Source of the DNA: Dehalococcoidia bacterium
GTDB taxonomy: Bacteria > Chloroflexota > Dehalococcoidia > GIF9 > AB-539-J10
Direction: 5' to 3'
Length of the DNA stretch: 64,000 bases
Assembly: GCA_030610855.1 (NCBI GenBank)
Contig: JAUWQY010000001.1
Coordinates: 65,628 to 129,627 of the forward strand
The translations under genes and the position numbers were made by a program. Below are positions 18,690 to 26,534 of the stretch, in pieces. How positions within the stretch are numbered: position 1 is the stretch's first letter; each line of letters starts with the position of its first letter. Below the pieces are notes generated by a model. It had not been told where the DNA came from, searched no databases, and saw nothing but the letters and a program-made list of their open reading frames with translations.

Positions 18690-20198
18690 TTGGAAATCAA
18701 AGTCATAACTGGAGATATAGCTCAGATCGAAGCCGATGCCATTGTGGTGAGTCTTTTTGAAGGGGTGGAAAAACCGGGTGGTGCTACTGCTGTCGTGGAC
18801 AGAGCTTTGGATGGAGTTATCAGTTCTCTCATTAGTCGACGCGAGCTTAAAGGCAAATTTGGAGAGGTCAGCATTGTCCATACGTTTGGGAAGCTACCCG
18901 GGAGGATGGTGGCTGTTGCCGGGCTGGGCAAGTCCCAGGACTTGAATGCGGATAGAATTCGTGGGGTAGCGGGGGAATTCTGCCGGGCATTGCGAAAACT
19001 GAATTGCCGTAAGATAGCTACAATACTCCATGGTGCTGGCGCAGGTGGTATTGAGCCTGTGGCCTCGGCTGAAGCAATAGCTGAGGGCGCTCTTCTCGGG
19101 CTCTATAGCTTCACCAAATATAAGAAGCCTGAATATGAAGATGTCAAAGAAATGCTCATAGTGGTGAAGGAGGAAGAGAGAGCCCCGAGCCTGGAGCGGG
19201 CCGTTGAGAAGGCAAGGGTAGTGGCTGAAGCTGCCAGCCTGGCTCGGACGATGGTTGATGAACCGGCTAACTATATGACACCGACCCGTATGGCTGAAGC
19301 AGCCAGGGAAATAGCCGGCAAATATGATTTGGAGTTCAAAGTCTTTGACAGAGAGGACATGGAGGCGATGGGCATGGGAGCGCTCCTGGGGGTGGCAAGA
19401 GGAAGTAACGAGCCGCCCAAACTAATGACTCTCAGCTATAGAGGAGACGGACGGTGTCAAGAAGCTCTTGGCTTCTTGGGCAAAGGCATAACCTTTGATT
19501 CTGGAGGAATCTCAATTAAGCCCTCGGAGGGGATGGGTGAGATGAAGGGTGACATGGCCGGTGCTGCTGCCGTTGTGACAGCGCTTGGTGCCATTGCTCA
19601 GCTGAAACCGCAGATTAATGTCACCGCCATAATTCCGGCAACCGAGAATCTGCCGAGCGGCACGGCCCTTAAACCGGGGGATATACTGAAGGCCATGAAC
19701 GGCAAGACCATAGAAGTGATAAGCACCGATGCCGAAGGAAGGCTTATCCTGGCTGATGCCCTGTGCTACGCTCAGAAGCTGGGGCTATCTCCCCTGATAG
19801 ATTTGGCCACTTTGACCGGAGCTTGCCGCATTGCTCTGGGCACCTTATATGGCGGCCTCTTCAGCAACAACCGGGACCTGGCGGAGAAGGTCCTCAAAGC
19901 TGGGGAAAGAGCTGGAGAGAGGATGTGGCAGATGCCCATGCCTGCAGAGTACAAGGAGCTAATCAAAAGCGAAATCGCCGATATTAAGAATAGCGGCAAC
20001 AGGCTTGGCGGGGCTATTACAGCCGCCCTCTTCCTGGCTGAATTTGCCGGTGATACCCCCTGGGTTCATGTCGATATAGCCGGCCCCGCTTCCTCGACCA
20101 AAGAGAGCGGCTATCTGGTAAAAGGAGCTACCGGATTCGGCGTAAGAACTCTGGTCGAATTCGCTTTGAGCGAAGCGGAGAGAGGGGAGACCAAATGA
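18690..20198 (+). CDS. pepA: Cytosol (leucyl) aminopeptidase, M17 family
   Basis: A 502-aa hexameric two-metal exopeptidase. The N-terminal macrodomain-like region (residues 1-170) is followed by the catalytic domain with KGITFDSGGISIKPSEGM, the MKGDMAGAA lysine/aspartate set and STDAEGRLILADAL, the family signature NTDAEGRL with Ser for Asn. LATLTGAC and the C-terminal GATGFGVRTL are typical. It starts at a TTG behind AGGAGGCGG. Its stop overlaps the ATG of the MBL-fold gene, so the pair is co-translated. Confidence 0.95.
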   Translation: MEIKVITGDIAQIEADAIVVSLFEGVEKPGGATAVVDRALDGVISSLISRRELKGKFGEVSIVHTFGKLPGRMVAVAGLGKSQDLNADRIRGVAGEFCRALRKLNCRKIATILHGAGAGGIEPVASAEAIAEGALLGLYSFTKYKKPEYEDVKEMLIVVKEEERAPSLERAVEKARVVAEAASLARTMVDEPANYMTPTRMAEAAREIAGKYDLEFKVFDREDMEAMGMGALLGVARGSNEPPKLMTLSYRGDGRCQEALGFLGKGITFDSGGISIKPSEGMGEMKGDMAGAAAVVTALGAIAQLKPQINVTAIIPATENLPSGTALKPGDILKAMNGKTIEVISTDAEGRLILADALCYAQKLGLSPLIDLATLTGACRIALGTLYGGLFSNNRDLAEKVLKAGERAGERMWQMPMPAEYKELIKSEIADIKNSGNRLGGAITAALFLAEFAGDTPWVHVDIAGPASSTKESGYLVKGATGFGVRTLVEFALSEAERGETK

Positions 20199-20860
20199 GG
20201 ATACGATGGTTGGGACATGCTTGCTTTCTGATTACCTCCAGTGATGGCGTGAGAGTGATTACCGACCCTTACGTTGTGGGTGGAGGGATTAAGTATTCTC
20301 CCGTTAGGGAAACTGCTGATGTCGTGGCGGTGAGCCATGACCATAGTGACCACAGTAACGTTTCCGCAGTACAGGGGAAGCCGGAAGTGGTTAAGGGCGG
20401 CGGTACAAGGACGGCCAGAGGCGTTGAGTTCAGGGGCATCGCCACTCAGCATGATGCCTCTCAGGGCCAACAAAGAGGAGCTAACACCGTCTTCTGTTTC
20501 ACCATAGACGACGTAAGGCTGTGTCACCTGGGTGACCTGGGACACGTGCTCACACCGGGGCAGATCGATGAAATCGGTGTCGTGGATATTCTGCTTGTTC
20601 CTGTAGGAGGCTTCTATACGATCGATGCACCTGGAGCCAGCCAGGTTTGCGGTCAACTGAAGCCGAGAATCATCATCCCAATGCATTTCAAGACGCCCGG
20701 GTGTGCCTTTCCCATAGCAGATGTCGAGGATTTCCTAAAGGAGAAAAAAGGTGTGCGCAGGGTAGGGGGCAGTGAAGTGGAGTTCGAGCGAGCAAAGCTT
20801 CCTGCTGCGACCGAAATCGTGCTCTTGCAGCCGGCTTTGTCCCCACTAGATCGGGATTGA
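20195..20860 (+). CDS. Metallo-beta-lactamase-fold hydrolase (UPF0173/UlaG-like)
   Basis: A 221-aa metal-dependent hydrolase. It opens with MRIRWLGHACFLI, typical of the UPF0173 group, followed by the metal motif SHDHSDHSN. Further ligands are in HLGDLGH and in PMHFKTPGC near the C-terminus. The substrate is unknown in this family; relatives include L-ascorbate-6-phosphate lactonase. It overlaps pepA by four bases. Confidence 0.9.
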   Translation: MRIRWLGHACFLITSSDGVRVITDPYVVGGGIKYSPVRETADVVAVSHDHSDHSNVSAVQGKPEVVKGGGTRTARGVEFRGIATQHDASQGQQRGANTVFCFTIDDVRLCHLGDLGHVLTPGQIDEIGVVDILLVPVGGFYTIDAPGASQVCGQLKPRIIIPMHFKTPGCAFPIADVEDFLKEKKGVRRVGGSEVEFERAKLPAATEIVLLQPALSPLDRD

Positions 20861-20883
20861 AATCGGGCACTGATATGTAATCA

Positions 20884-21633
20884 ATGATTGTCAAAGATTC
20901 CGAGTTTGCGTTTACTCCTCCCCCGCAGCTTTCGTGGGCAAGACGAGTTTTGATCAAACCTTGCGCCGGTTATCCGCTGCCATACCCTGCGACGACAAGT
21001 CCTGAACTGTTGAATAACATCATCAAAGGCATCAGGGAGATTAGCAATGCAGATATCCTCATTGCTGATGGGACTCCTAGCGGTGAATCGATCTATCCCA
21101 TCTATAGAGCTCTGGGCTATGACTTCCACCATGTCCTCATGCTGGATATCAGGGATTCCATTTTCATAGAGGTGGAGAATCCGTTGCCCCAATCCCATGC
21201 GGTGGATAGTTTCTGGGTACCCAACGTGGTGTTGCGTAGCGACTTCTTGATCAGCGTTAGCCCGTTCAAGGTTTGCGGCAATTCCGCCCGTTTCAGTGTG
21301 GCCAATCTCTTGAGTCTGTTGCCGGTGAGTAAATACCAGAGGGGCGAATCGAGTGGTTGGGGGACTCTCTTTGAACTGGGCATCGAGGGAGTCCTTGCCG
21401 ACCTCTACTTCACCCTGCCTTTTGATGTGGGCATCATCGAAGCCCGTCAGAAGTTGTTCTACTCTGATGATAGCGATCCCACGAAAGGGGAGGCGGAGGA
21501 TTACGGAAAAGTCCTCGTCGGTGAACCTCATGAAATCGATCTTGAGGCTTCTCAGATAACAGGCATTGACTCCGAGCATCTAAGACTGATTATCGAGGGA
21601 AGGGTTCAGCTCGAGGACCAGATGGGTTCCTGA
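20884..21633 (+). CDS. DUF362-like protein
   Basis: A 249-aa soluble protein. Segments such as RRVLIKPCAGYPLPYPATTS, then DILIADGTPSGESIY and VVLRSDFLISVSPFKV, match the general layout of DUF362 (KPN, DGD and D-x-I-xxPxxK-like steps). The C-terminal Fe-S cluster found in many members is absent. It follows the MBL-fold gene by 23 bases, in the same direction. Function unknown; the assignment rests on pattern resemblance only. Confidence 0.65.
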   Translation: MIVKDSEFAFTPPPQLSWARRVLIKPCAGYPLPYPATTSPELLNNIIKGIREISNADILIADGTPSGESIYPIYRALGYDFHHVLMLDIRDSIFIEVENPLPQSHAVDSFWVPNVVLRSDFLISVSPFKVCGNSARFSVANLLSLLPVSKYQRGESSGWGTLFELGIEGVLADLYFTLPFDVGIIEARQKLFYSDDSDPTKGEAEDYGKVLVGEPHEIDLEASQITGIDSEHLRLIIEGRVQLEDQMGS

Positions 21634-21679
21634 CTGACTTGACTCCTGATAGCCAGACCCTGAGTGAATCGCGGGCGTT

Positions 21680-21994
21680 TCATCGATATCTTATGCTGAA
21701 GTCGGTGAACTGGCCTGAGTAGGCCGACCAGGCTACTTCCACCTCTTTGACCCTGGCTCCAAGCGAACCTGCCTTAAGTTGCTCCAGCAGTTCGTTCAAC
21801 CGCGGCTTCTCTCCTTCAGCTTGAACTTCTACGGCACTGCCGCCGGCAAGGTTGCGGACGTAACCCTTAAGGCTCAGGTTGTTAGCTGCATTGCGGACGA
21901 AACGGCGAAAGTAAACTCCCTGCACCCGACCGTGAACCGTGACGGAAAGGTGTGCTGCGTCAACCAGGTCGTCAGTCCGCGGCACTGCTGTCAT
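21680..21994 (-). CDS. acyP: Acylphosphatase
   Basis: A 104-aa small enzyme hydrolysing carboxyl-phosphate bonds. The catalytic loop VHGRVQGVYFRRFVRNAA contains the conserved Arg, and GYVRNLAGGSAVEVQAEG holds the conserved Asn. It runs about 12 residues longer at the N-terminus than most members; a later start cannot be excluded. It lies downstream of the radical SAM gene (19-base gap) and is probably in the same operon. Confidence 0.93.
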   Translation of the reverse strand: MTAVPRTDDLVDAAHLSVTVHGRVQGVYFRRFVRNAANNLSLKGYVRNLAGGSAVEVQAEGEKPRLNELLEQLKAGSLGARVKEVEVAWSAYSGQFTDFSIRYR

Positions 21995-22013
21995 TGTCGA
22001 CTATCCTTGTCAT

Positions 22014-22976
22014 TCAGCGCCGCCATCGGTCATTCTTCGCCGCGATTTCATCGGGGCGAAGAATCTCTACGGGAGAAGCCCCGTCCAGGCGGCTCAGCCC
22101 TGCTTCCCGGGCCAGGGACGATGCTTCACGAAATTCCGTCGATGATATTGGCCGCGCTAAGCTGGGCGTTTGAAAAGCCCTGTGGCAGGGACGGTATTGG
22201 GCCATGATATTGACATAGGTACTGGGAGAAATCTCTTTGCTGAGGAAATCCACTATCCCCTTTGTCCCCGCCAGACCGTGTGGCAAGACGAGGTGGCGGA
22301 CCAGAAGCCCCCGCCGGGCCACCCCCTCTTCGTCTATCTCCAGGTCGCCTACCTGTCGATGCATTTCCTTGATTGCTGCCTTGTTTATCGCAGGATAGCT
22401 TTCGATGCCCGATAACTCTCCTGCAATCTCTTCATCGTCATACTTCATGTCGGGCATATAGATATCGACAATGCCTTCAAGCATCCTCAAGGTCTCCACC
22501 GAATCATAGCCACCGCTGTTGTATACCAGGGGGAGATACAGGCCCGACTCCACCGCTAGCTTCAGTGCCTCCAGGATTTGAGGAACCACATGGGTTGGGG
22601 AAACGAGGTTTATGTTGTGGCATCCTGTTGCCTGGAGCGAAAGCATGATATGGGCCAGCTCTTCTTTGCTCACTTTCTCGCCTCCACCTAGCTGGCTAAT
22701 GGAGTAGTTCTGGCAGAAGAGACATCCAAGGTTGCAGTTAGTGAAGAATATCGTACCCGAGCCACGTCTGCCCACTAACGGGGCTTCCTCCCCGAAGTGA
22801 GGTCCATAGCTGGACACCATTGCTTCGCGGGCCGTGCTGCATTTGCCTGCATCGCCAGCCAGACGATTGACACCGCAACCGCGAGGGCAAATGGAACAGC
22901 TTTCAAGCAAAGATACAGCCGCCTCTACCCGTTCCCCTAGCCTGCCGCTATGGCAAAGCTCCAAGTAAGCTGCCAA
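22014..22976 (-). CDS. Radical SAM protein, PflA-like (COG1313 type)
   Basis: A 320-aa radical SAM enzyme with the cluster motif CNLGCLFCQNY near residue 85, preceded by a second cysteine set (CSICPRGCGVNR and GDAGKC) typical of the group annotated as uncharacterised pyruvate-formate-lyase-activating-like proteins. VYNSGGYDSVETLRMLEG and IYMPDMKY are family landmarks. It starts at a TTG shortly after the small basic gene. The target protein is unknown, and no glycyl radical enzyme is in the window. Confidence 0.88.
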   Translation of the reverse strand: MAAYLELCHSGRLGERVEAAVSLLESCSICPRGCGVNRLAGDAGKCSTAREAMVSSYGPHFGEEAPLVGRRGSGTIFFTNCNLGCLFCQNYSISQLGGGEKVSKEELAHIMLSLQATGCHNINLVSPTHVVPQILEALKLAVESGLYLPLVYNSGGYDSVETLRMLEGIVDIYMPDMKYDDEEIAGELSGIESYPAINKAAIKEMHRQVGDLEIDEEGVARRGLLVRHLVLPHGLAGTKGIVDFLSKEISPSTYVNIMAQYRPCHRAFQTPSLARPISSTEFREASSLAREAGLSRLDGASPVEILRPDEIAAKNDRWRR

Positions 22977-22981
22977 ACCGT

Positions 22982-23128
22982 CTATTCCTCGGATTCCTCA
23001 GCCGGCTTCCTCTTTTTCTTGATTATCTCTGTCTGTGTCTGCGGCACGAGTTCCGAAATCGGCTTGCCCTTCTGAGCTCCTTTCTTGGGTTTCTTCGTCT
23101 CTCTATGCCTGTAATCGCGTCTGCCCAT
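22982..23128 (-). CDS. Small basic protein of unknown function
   Basis: A 48-aa lysine/arginine-rich protein starting MGRRDYRHRETKKPKKG and ending in an acidic tail. Its ATG (23126-23128) lies inside the 3' end of rnc and its stop is six bases before the radical SAM start, so it sits tightly within an operon. I believe small proteins of this shape occur widely next to rnc-type genes in Chloroflexota, but I cannot check this. Ribosome or RNA association is plausible from charge only. Confidence 0.6.
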   Translation of the reverse strand: MGRRDYRHRETKKPKKGAQKGKPISELVPQTQTEIIKKKRKPAEESEE

Positions 23129-23819
23129 GATTACACCTCGATTTCTCCCAGGCTGCTCTTGCTGCCTGGCTCTCAGCAGCTTTCTTACTCTTCCCTGTTC
23201 CTCTGCCCAGCGCTTCTCCTTCGACCAGGATTTCGGTGGTGAACTGCCTGTTATGGTCAGGACCGGTAGCTTCCACCAAGCGGTAGACCGGTGCCGGCCT
23301 CTTCTGCCCCTGGATAAGCTCCTGTAATAGAGCCTTGTAGTTCGGGGGTATCCTTCCTGCCTTTGTTTTCTCCAATTGCGGCTTGAGCTGCTTGAGGATG
23401 AATCTCCTGGCTCTGACCAGTCCTTGCTCCAAGTATAGGGCACCGATCAATGCTTCCATAGCGTTTGCTAAGTTGCTCGGCTTCGACCTCCCTCCGCTTG
23501 TTTCTTCACCCTGGCCCAACAAGAGCCAGTCACCTAGCTTGAGGGAAGAAGCCAAGTCTGCCAGAGTATCACGACAGACCAGAGAAGCACGAATCTCTGT
23601 TAGAGCCCCTTCGGGAAGATCGGGGAACTCTTCGTAGAGCCTTGCTGCCACAATGAAGTTAAGTACGGCATCACCGAGGAACTCTAGGCGCTCGTTGCTA
23701 GAAAGGGCAAAGGTGGGGTTTTCATTGAGATAGGAGCGGTGTACGAAGGCCTGTTCCAGCAAGGACTTCTGGCTGAAAGATACACCCAAACTGCTCTGGC
23801 AATCATCCCAATCGTTCAT
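23103..23819 (-). CDS. rnc: Ribonuclease III
   Basis: Double-strand RNA endonuclease. The signature NERLEFLGDAVLNFIVA lies near residue 45, and the second acidic set is in NAMEALIGALYLEQG. The C-terminal dsRNA-binding domain ends KKAAESQAARAAWEK. The track starts at a TTG (23843); the ATG at 23819 gives MNDWDDCQSSLG, close to usual RNase III starts, so I prefer it, though with moderate certainty. It is first in an rnc, small basic protein, radical SAM, acylphosphatase series. Confidence 0.93.
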   Translation of the reverse strand: MNDWDDCQSSLGVSFSQKSLLEQAFVHRSYLNENPTFALSSNERLEFLGDAVLNFIVAARLYEEFPDLPEGALTEIRASLVCRDTLADLASSLKLGDWLLLGQGEETSGGRSKPSNLANAMEALIGALYLEQGLVRARRFILKQLKPQLEKTKAGRIPPNYKALLQELIQGQKRPAPVYRLVEATGPDHNRQFTTEILVEGEALGRGTGKSKKAAESQAARAAWEKSRCNHGQTRLQA

Positions 23820-23843
23820 CTTCCGAATCAAGTATAGCAGCAA

Positions 23844-24270
23844 AGCCTAGCTAGCTCAACCTGTTTTTCTCCTGGGAATACCGATGTCTGCAGGCCGACA
23901 GAGGACTCAGACCTTCACTGTGCCTGCCTGGATGTTGAGCGCTTTTGCCCGTGTGCGATGCGTGGAAGGGATGCCAGCCCGTGGATAGAGGAGAATCCCC
24001 GCGGTCGGCAGAAAAGAATGCCCCGAGTAACCTCCCTCCTGCTGGTTTCCGCCCCTCTTCCTTTCAGGTTCCGCTTACTCAGTGCAGGTTCCTGGCCACC
24101 AACTTCCCGTTCGCCTACTCGGGACTGTTCAGTTCAACGCAGCCGCGAGGGTTTGTCAAATTCGATCACGGAATCCCCCGCGCATACTGCGCAGTCCCTG
24201 CCACATGGGAACGGGAACTGCATTGAGGCCCGGTCTCCAGAGCTCTTTGGGGCTTCCTCCCGCCCGATGC
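23844..24270 (+). other. Spacer between divergent rnc and pcrA
   Basis: About 430 bases. Three overlapping plus-strand ORFs (93, 105 and 67 aa) cover it, but none resembles a protein and none has a convincing ribosome site. Only the pcrA promoter at its right end is supported. Confidence 0.35.
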
Positions 24271-24276
24271 TATAAT
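24268..24276 (+). promoter_or_regulatory. Extended -10 promoter of pcrA
   Basis: TGCTATAAT is a perfect extended -10 element (TGn plus TATAAT). The predicted start point lies only about 9 bases before the ATG at 24292, so the mRNA would be nearly leaderless. No clear -35 is needed with an extended -10; a poor TTGGGG lies upstream. Confidence 0.6.
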
Positions 24277-24291
24277 GGTTTCTGAATCTTC

Positions 24292-26493
24292 ATGGATATC
24301 CTGGCCACGCTCAATCCCGCCCAGAGACAAGCTGTGGAAGCCATCCAGGGACCTGTACTTATCCTGGCTGGACCCGGCAGCGGCAAGACCAGAGTGATTA
24401 CCCATCGGGTCGCTTATCTGGTCAAACTCTGTGGCGTTCAGCCTCACCGCATCATGGCGGTTACCTTTACCAACAAGGCCGCGCGAGAGATGAGAGATAG
24501 ATTGGGACAACTCCTGGGCCAGGCAGCAGAGGCCTTGACTTTGGGCACCTTTCATGCCATCTGTGCCCGGATTCTCCGTCGCGAGGGTCAAGCCATAGGG
24601 CTTGACTCAGGCTTCGTTATCTACGATGCAGACGACCAGTTAACCCTGATGAAACAGGCCATGGAAGAACTGAATCTCGACCCCAAGCAATATGCTCCTC
24701 GTGCTCTGCTCTCCGCTATCGGGGCTGCCAAGAGCCGCCTCCTCAGCCCTGGAGGCTATGCCGAGTGGGTTAGCAGCTATTTTGACGAGATAGTTCATAG
24801 GGTTTATCAGCGCTATCAGGAACTGCTCAGCAAGGGGAAAGCGGTCGATTTCGACGACTTGTTGATGAAGACGGTGCAGATGTTCCAGGACCACCCTCAA
24901 ATCCTTAACAGATACCAGTCAAAGTACGCTCATATTCTGGTTGACGAATTCCAGGACACCAATATCGTCCAGTATATGCTGATGAAGCAGATGGCAGGAA
25001 AACATCGCAACCTGTGCGCGGTGGGCGACCCGGACCAGTCCATTTATTCCTGGAGATTTGCTGATTTGCGTAATATTCTGAGTTTTGAGAAGGATTATCC
25101 CGAAGCCAGAGTGGTGCTTTTGGCGCAGAACTATCGCTCCACCAAGACGATACTGGAGGTCGCCTCAGACGTCATCTCAGCCAATAAGCAGCGCAAGCCT
25201 AAAGAACTGTGGACGGAGAACGAAGACGGAGCTTCAGTGATGGTTATCGAAAGCTATAATGCCGAGGATGAGGCCCAGTCGGTGGTCAACGAGATAGAAA
25301 AACTCGTCGGTCAGGAGCAGATGTCGCTCAAAGATTGCGCCGTCATGTATCGGGTCAATGCCCAGTCACGAGCATTGGAGGAAACGTTCCTCAGGTATGG
25401 TGTGCCGTACAGGCTTGTTGGTGGCACGCGCTTCTACCAGCGGAGAGAAGTCAAGGATATCATTGCCTATCTCAGGCTCATCCACAACCGCCAGGATAAC
25501 GTCAGCTTCGCGCGGATTATAAACGTTCCTGCCAGAGGCATCGGACAGCGCAGTATGAGCCGGCTTCAATCCTGGGCAAAGGCTCGTGATATCTCACTTT
25601 TCGAGGCCCTGGAAGGGGTGGGGAGTAATGTCAGTGCCACGGAAGCGAAACAGGCTCTCAGTCCGCGCATTGGCCAAGCCATGGCCGGATTTGATGCTCT
25701 TATGAACGGACTTATTTCCCGGAGCCGTGAACTGAGTCTTTCTCGTCTACTGGATGAGATACTGGAGCGCAGTGGATATAGAGAGTACATTCTGAGCAAA
25801 GAGGACGGAGAGGAGAGATGGGAGAACGTAATGGAGCTGAAGAGCGTTGCTCGCGAATATGATGAACTGGATCCCGAAGAGGCTTTAATCACATTCTTGG
25901 AGAAGGTAAGCCTGGTAGCGGATATAGATGAACTGGATGAGAAAGCTGACGCCGTGACTCTGATCACCTTGCACCAGGCAAAGGGACTGGAATTCCCCGC
26001 TGTCTTCATTGTCGGTCTGGAGGAGGGCATTCTCCCGCACAGGAGGTCTTTCGACAGCCCGGAAGAAATGGAAGAAGAGCGTCGTCTTTGCTACGTGGGG
26101 ATCACCAGAGCCAGGAAGCGGCTCTATCTTCTACGCAGTTACCGTCGGAGCTTGTTCGGTGGCAGCACGGCAAATCCGCCTTCCCGCTTTCTGCAGGACA
26201 TCTCGCCCCACCTGATCAGTTCCAGAGGGTTATGGCAGGAGAGCCCGAGTCCTGCAGCCGGTCCCGATTTGGAACGGGCTTCCCCGCCTGCACTGCCACC
26301 TCTCGGCGGTCTGGCACTGAAGGTCGGTGATCACGTGCGCCACAGCAAATTCGGCGCCGGCATAGTGATGAATTGCAGCCCGACAAGGGAAGACCAGGAG
26401 CTGACCGTAGTCTTTGAAGAGGCAGGGGTTAAGAAGCTTCTGGCTAGCCTGGCGCCACTGGAAAGAATCGAGAGACCTCGATTCTCCTTATGA
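24292..26493 (+). CDS. pcrA: ATP-dependent DNA helicase UvrD/PcrA
   Basis: A 733-aa superfamily 1A 3'-5' helicase used in excision repair, mismatch repair and replication-conflict clearing. The Q motif is LNPAQRQAV, Walker A is AGPGSGKT, motif Ia is FTNKAAREMRDR, and motif II is LVDEFQDTN. GDPDQSIYSWRFAD is motif III, TLHQAKGLEF motif V and CYVGITRARKRLYL motif VI. The C-terminal Tudor-like segment (GDHVRHSKFGAGIV) binds RNA polymerase in relatives. It lies directly before mutL, whose promoter begins at its stop codon, which fits a repair gene pair. Confidence 0.96.
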   Translation: MDILATLNPAQRQAVEAIQGPVLILAGPGSGKTRVITHRVAYLVKLCGVQPHRIMAVTFTNKAAREMRDRLGQLLGQAAEALTLGTFHAICARILRREGQAIGLDSGFVIYDADDQLTLMKQAMEELNLDPKQYAPRALLSAIGAAKSRLLSPGGYAEWVSSYFDEIVHRVYQRYQELLSKGKAVDFDDLLMKTVQMFQDHPQILNRYQSKYAHILVDEFQDTNIVQYMLMKQMAGKHRNLCAVGDPDQSIYSWRFADLRNILSFEKDYPEARVVLLAQNYRSTKTILEVASDVISANKQRKPKELWTENEDGASVMVIESYNAEDEAQSVVNEIEKLVGQEQMSLKDCAVMYRVNAQSRALEETFLRYGVPYRLVGGTRFYQRREVKDIIAYLRLIHNRQDNVSFARIINVPARGIGQRSMSRLQSWAKARDISLFEALEGVGSNVSATEAKQALSPRIGQAMAGFDALMNGLISRSRELSLSRLLDEILERSGYREYILSKEDGEERWENVMELKSVAREYDELDPEEALITFLEKVSLVADIDELDEKADAVTLITLHQAKGLEFPAVFIVGLEEGILPHRRSFDSPEEMEEERRLCYVGITRARKRLYLLRSYRRSLFGGSTANPPSRFLQDISPHLISSRGLWQESPSPAAGPDLERASPPALPPLGGLALKVGDHVRHSKFGAGIVMNCSPTREDQELTVVFEEAGVKKLLASLAPLERIERPRFSL

Positions 26494-26496
26494 CTA

Positions 26497-26525
26497 TTGA
26501 CAATATACACGAAAACGTGTAAACT
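26497..26525 (+). promoter_or_regulatory. mutL promoter with internal palindrome
   Basis: A perfect TTGACA at 26497-26502 and TAAACT at 26520-26525, with an ideal 17-base spacer. Between them lies the inverted repeat ACACG-AAAA-CGTGT (26507-26520), a possible operator. The predicted start is about 3 bases before the mutL ATG at 26535, so the transcript would be leaderless or nearly so. The -35 begins just after the pcrA stop. Confidence 0.7.
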
Positions 26526-26534
26526 GAAACTGAT

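Noticed and set aside
20881-21579. 232-aa minus-strand ORF opposite the DUF362-like gene
   Set aside because: The plus-strand protein fits the operon and family better; the antisense frame shows no motifs.
23945-24285. Overlapping 67-105 aa ORFs upstream of pcrA
   Set aside because: Three frames open at once in a GC-rich spacer; no ribosome site or family pattern.
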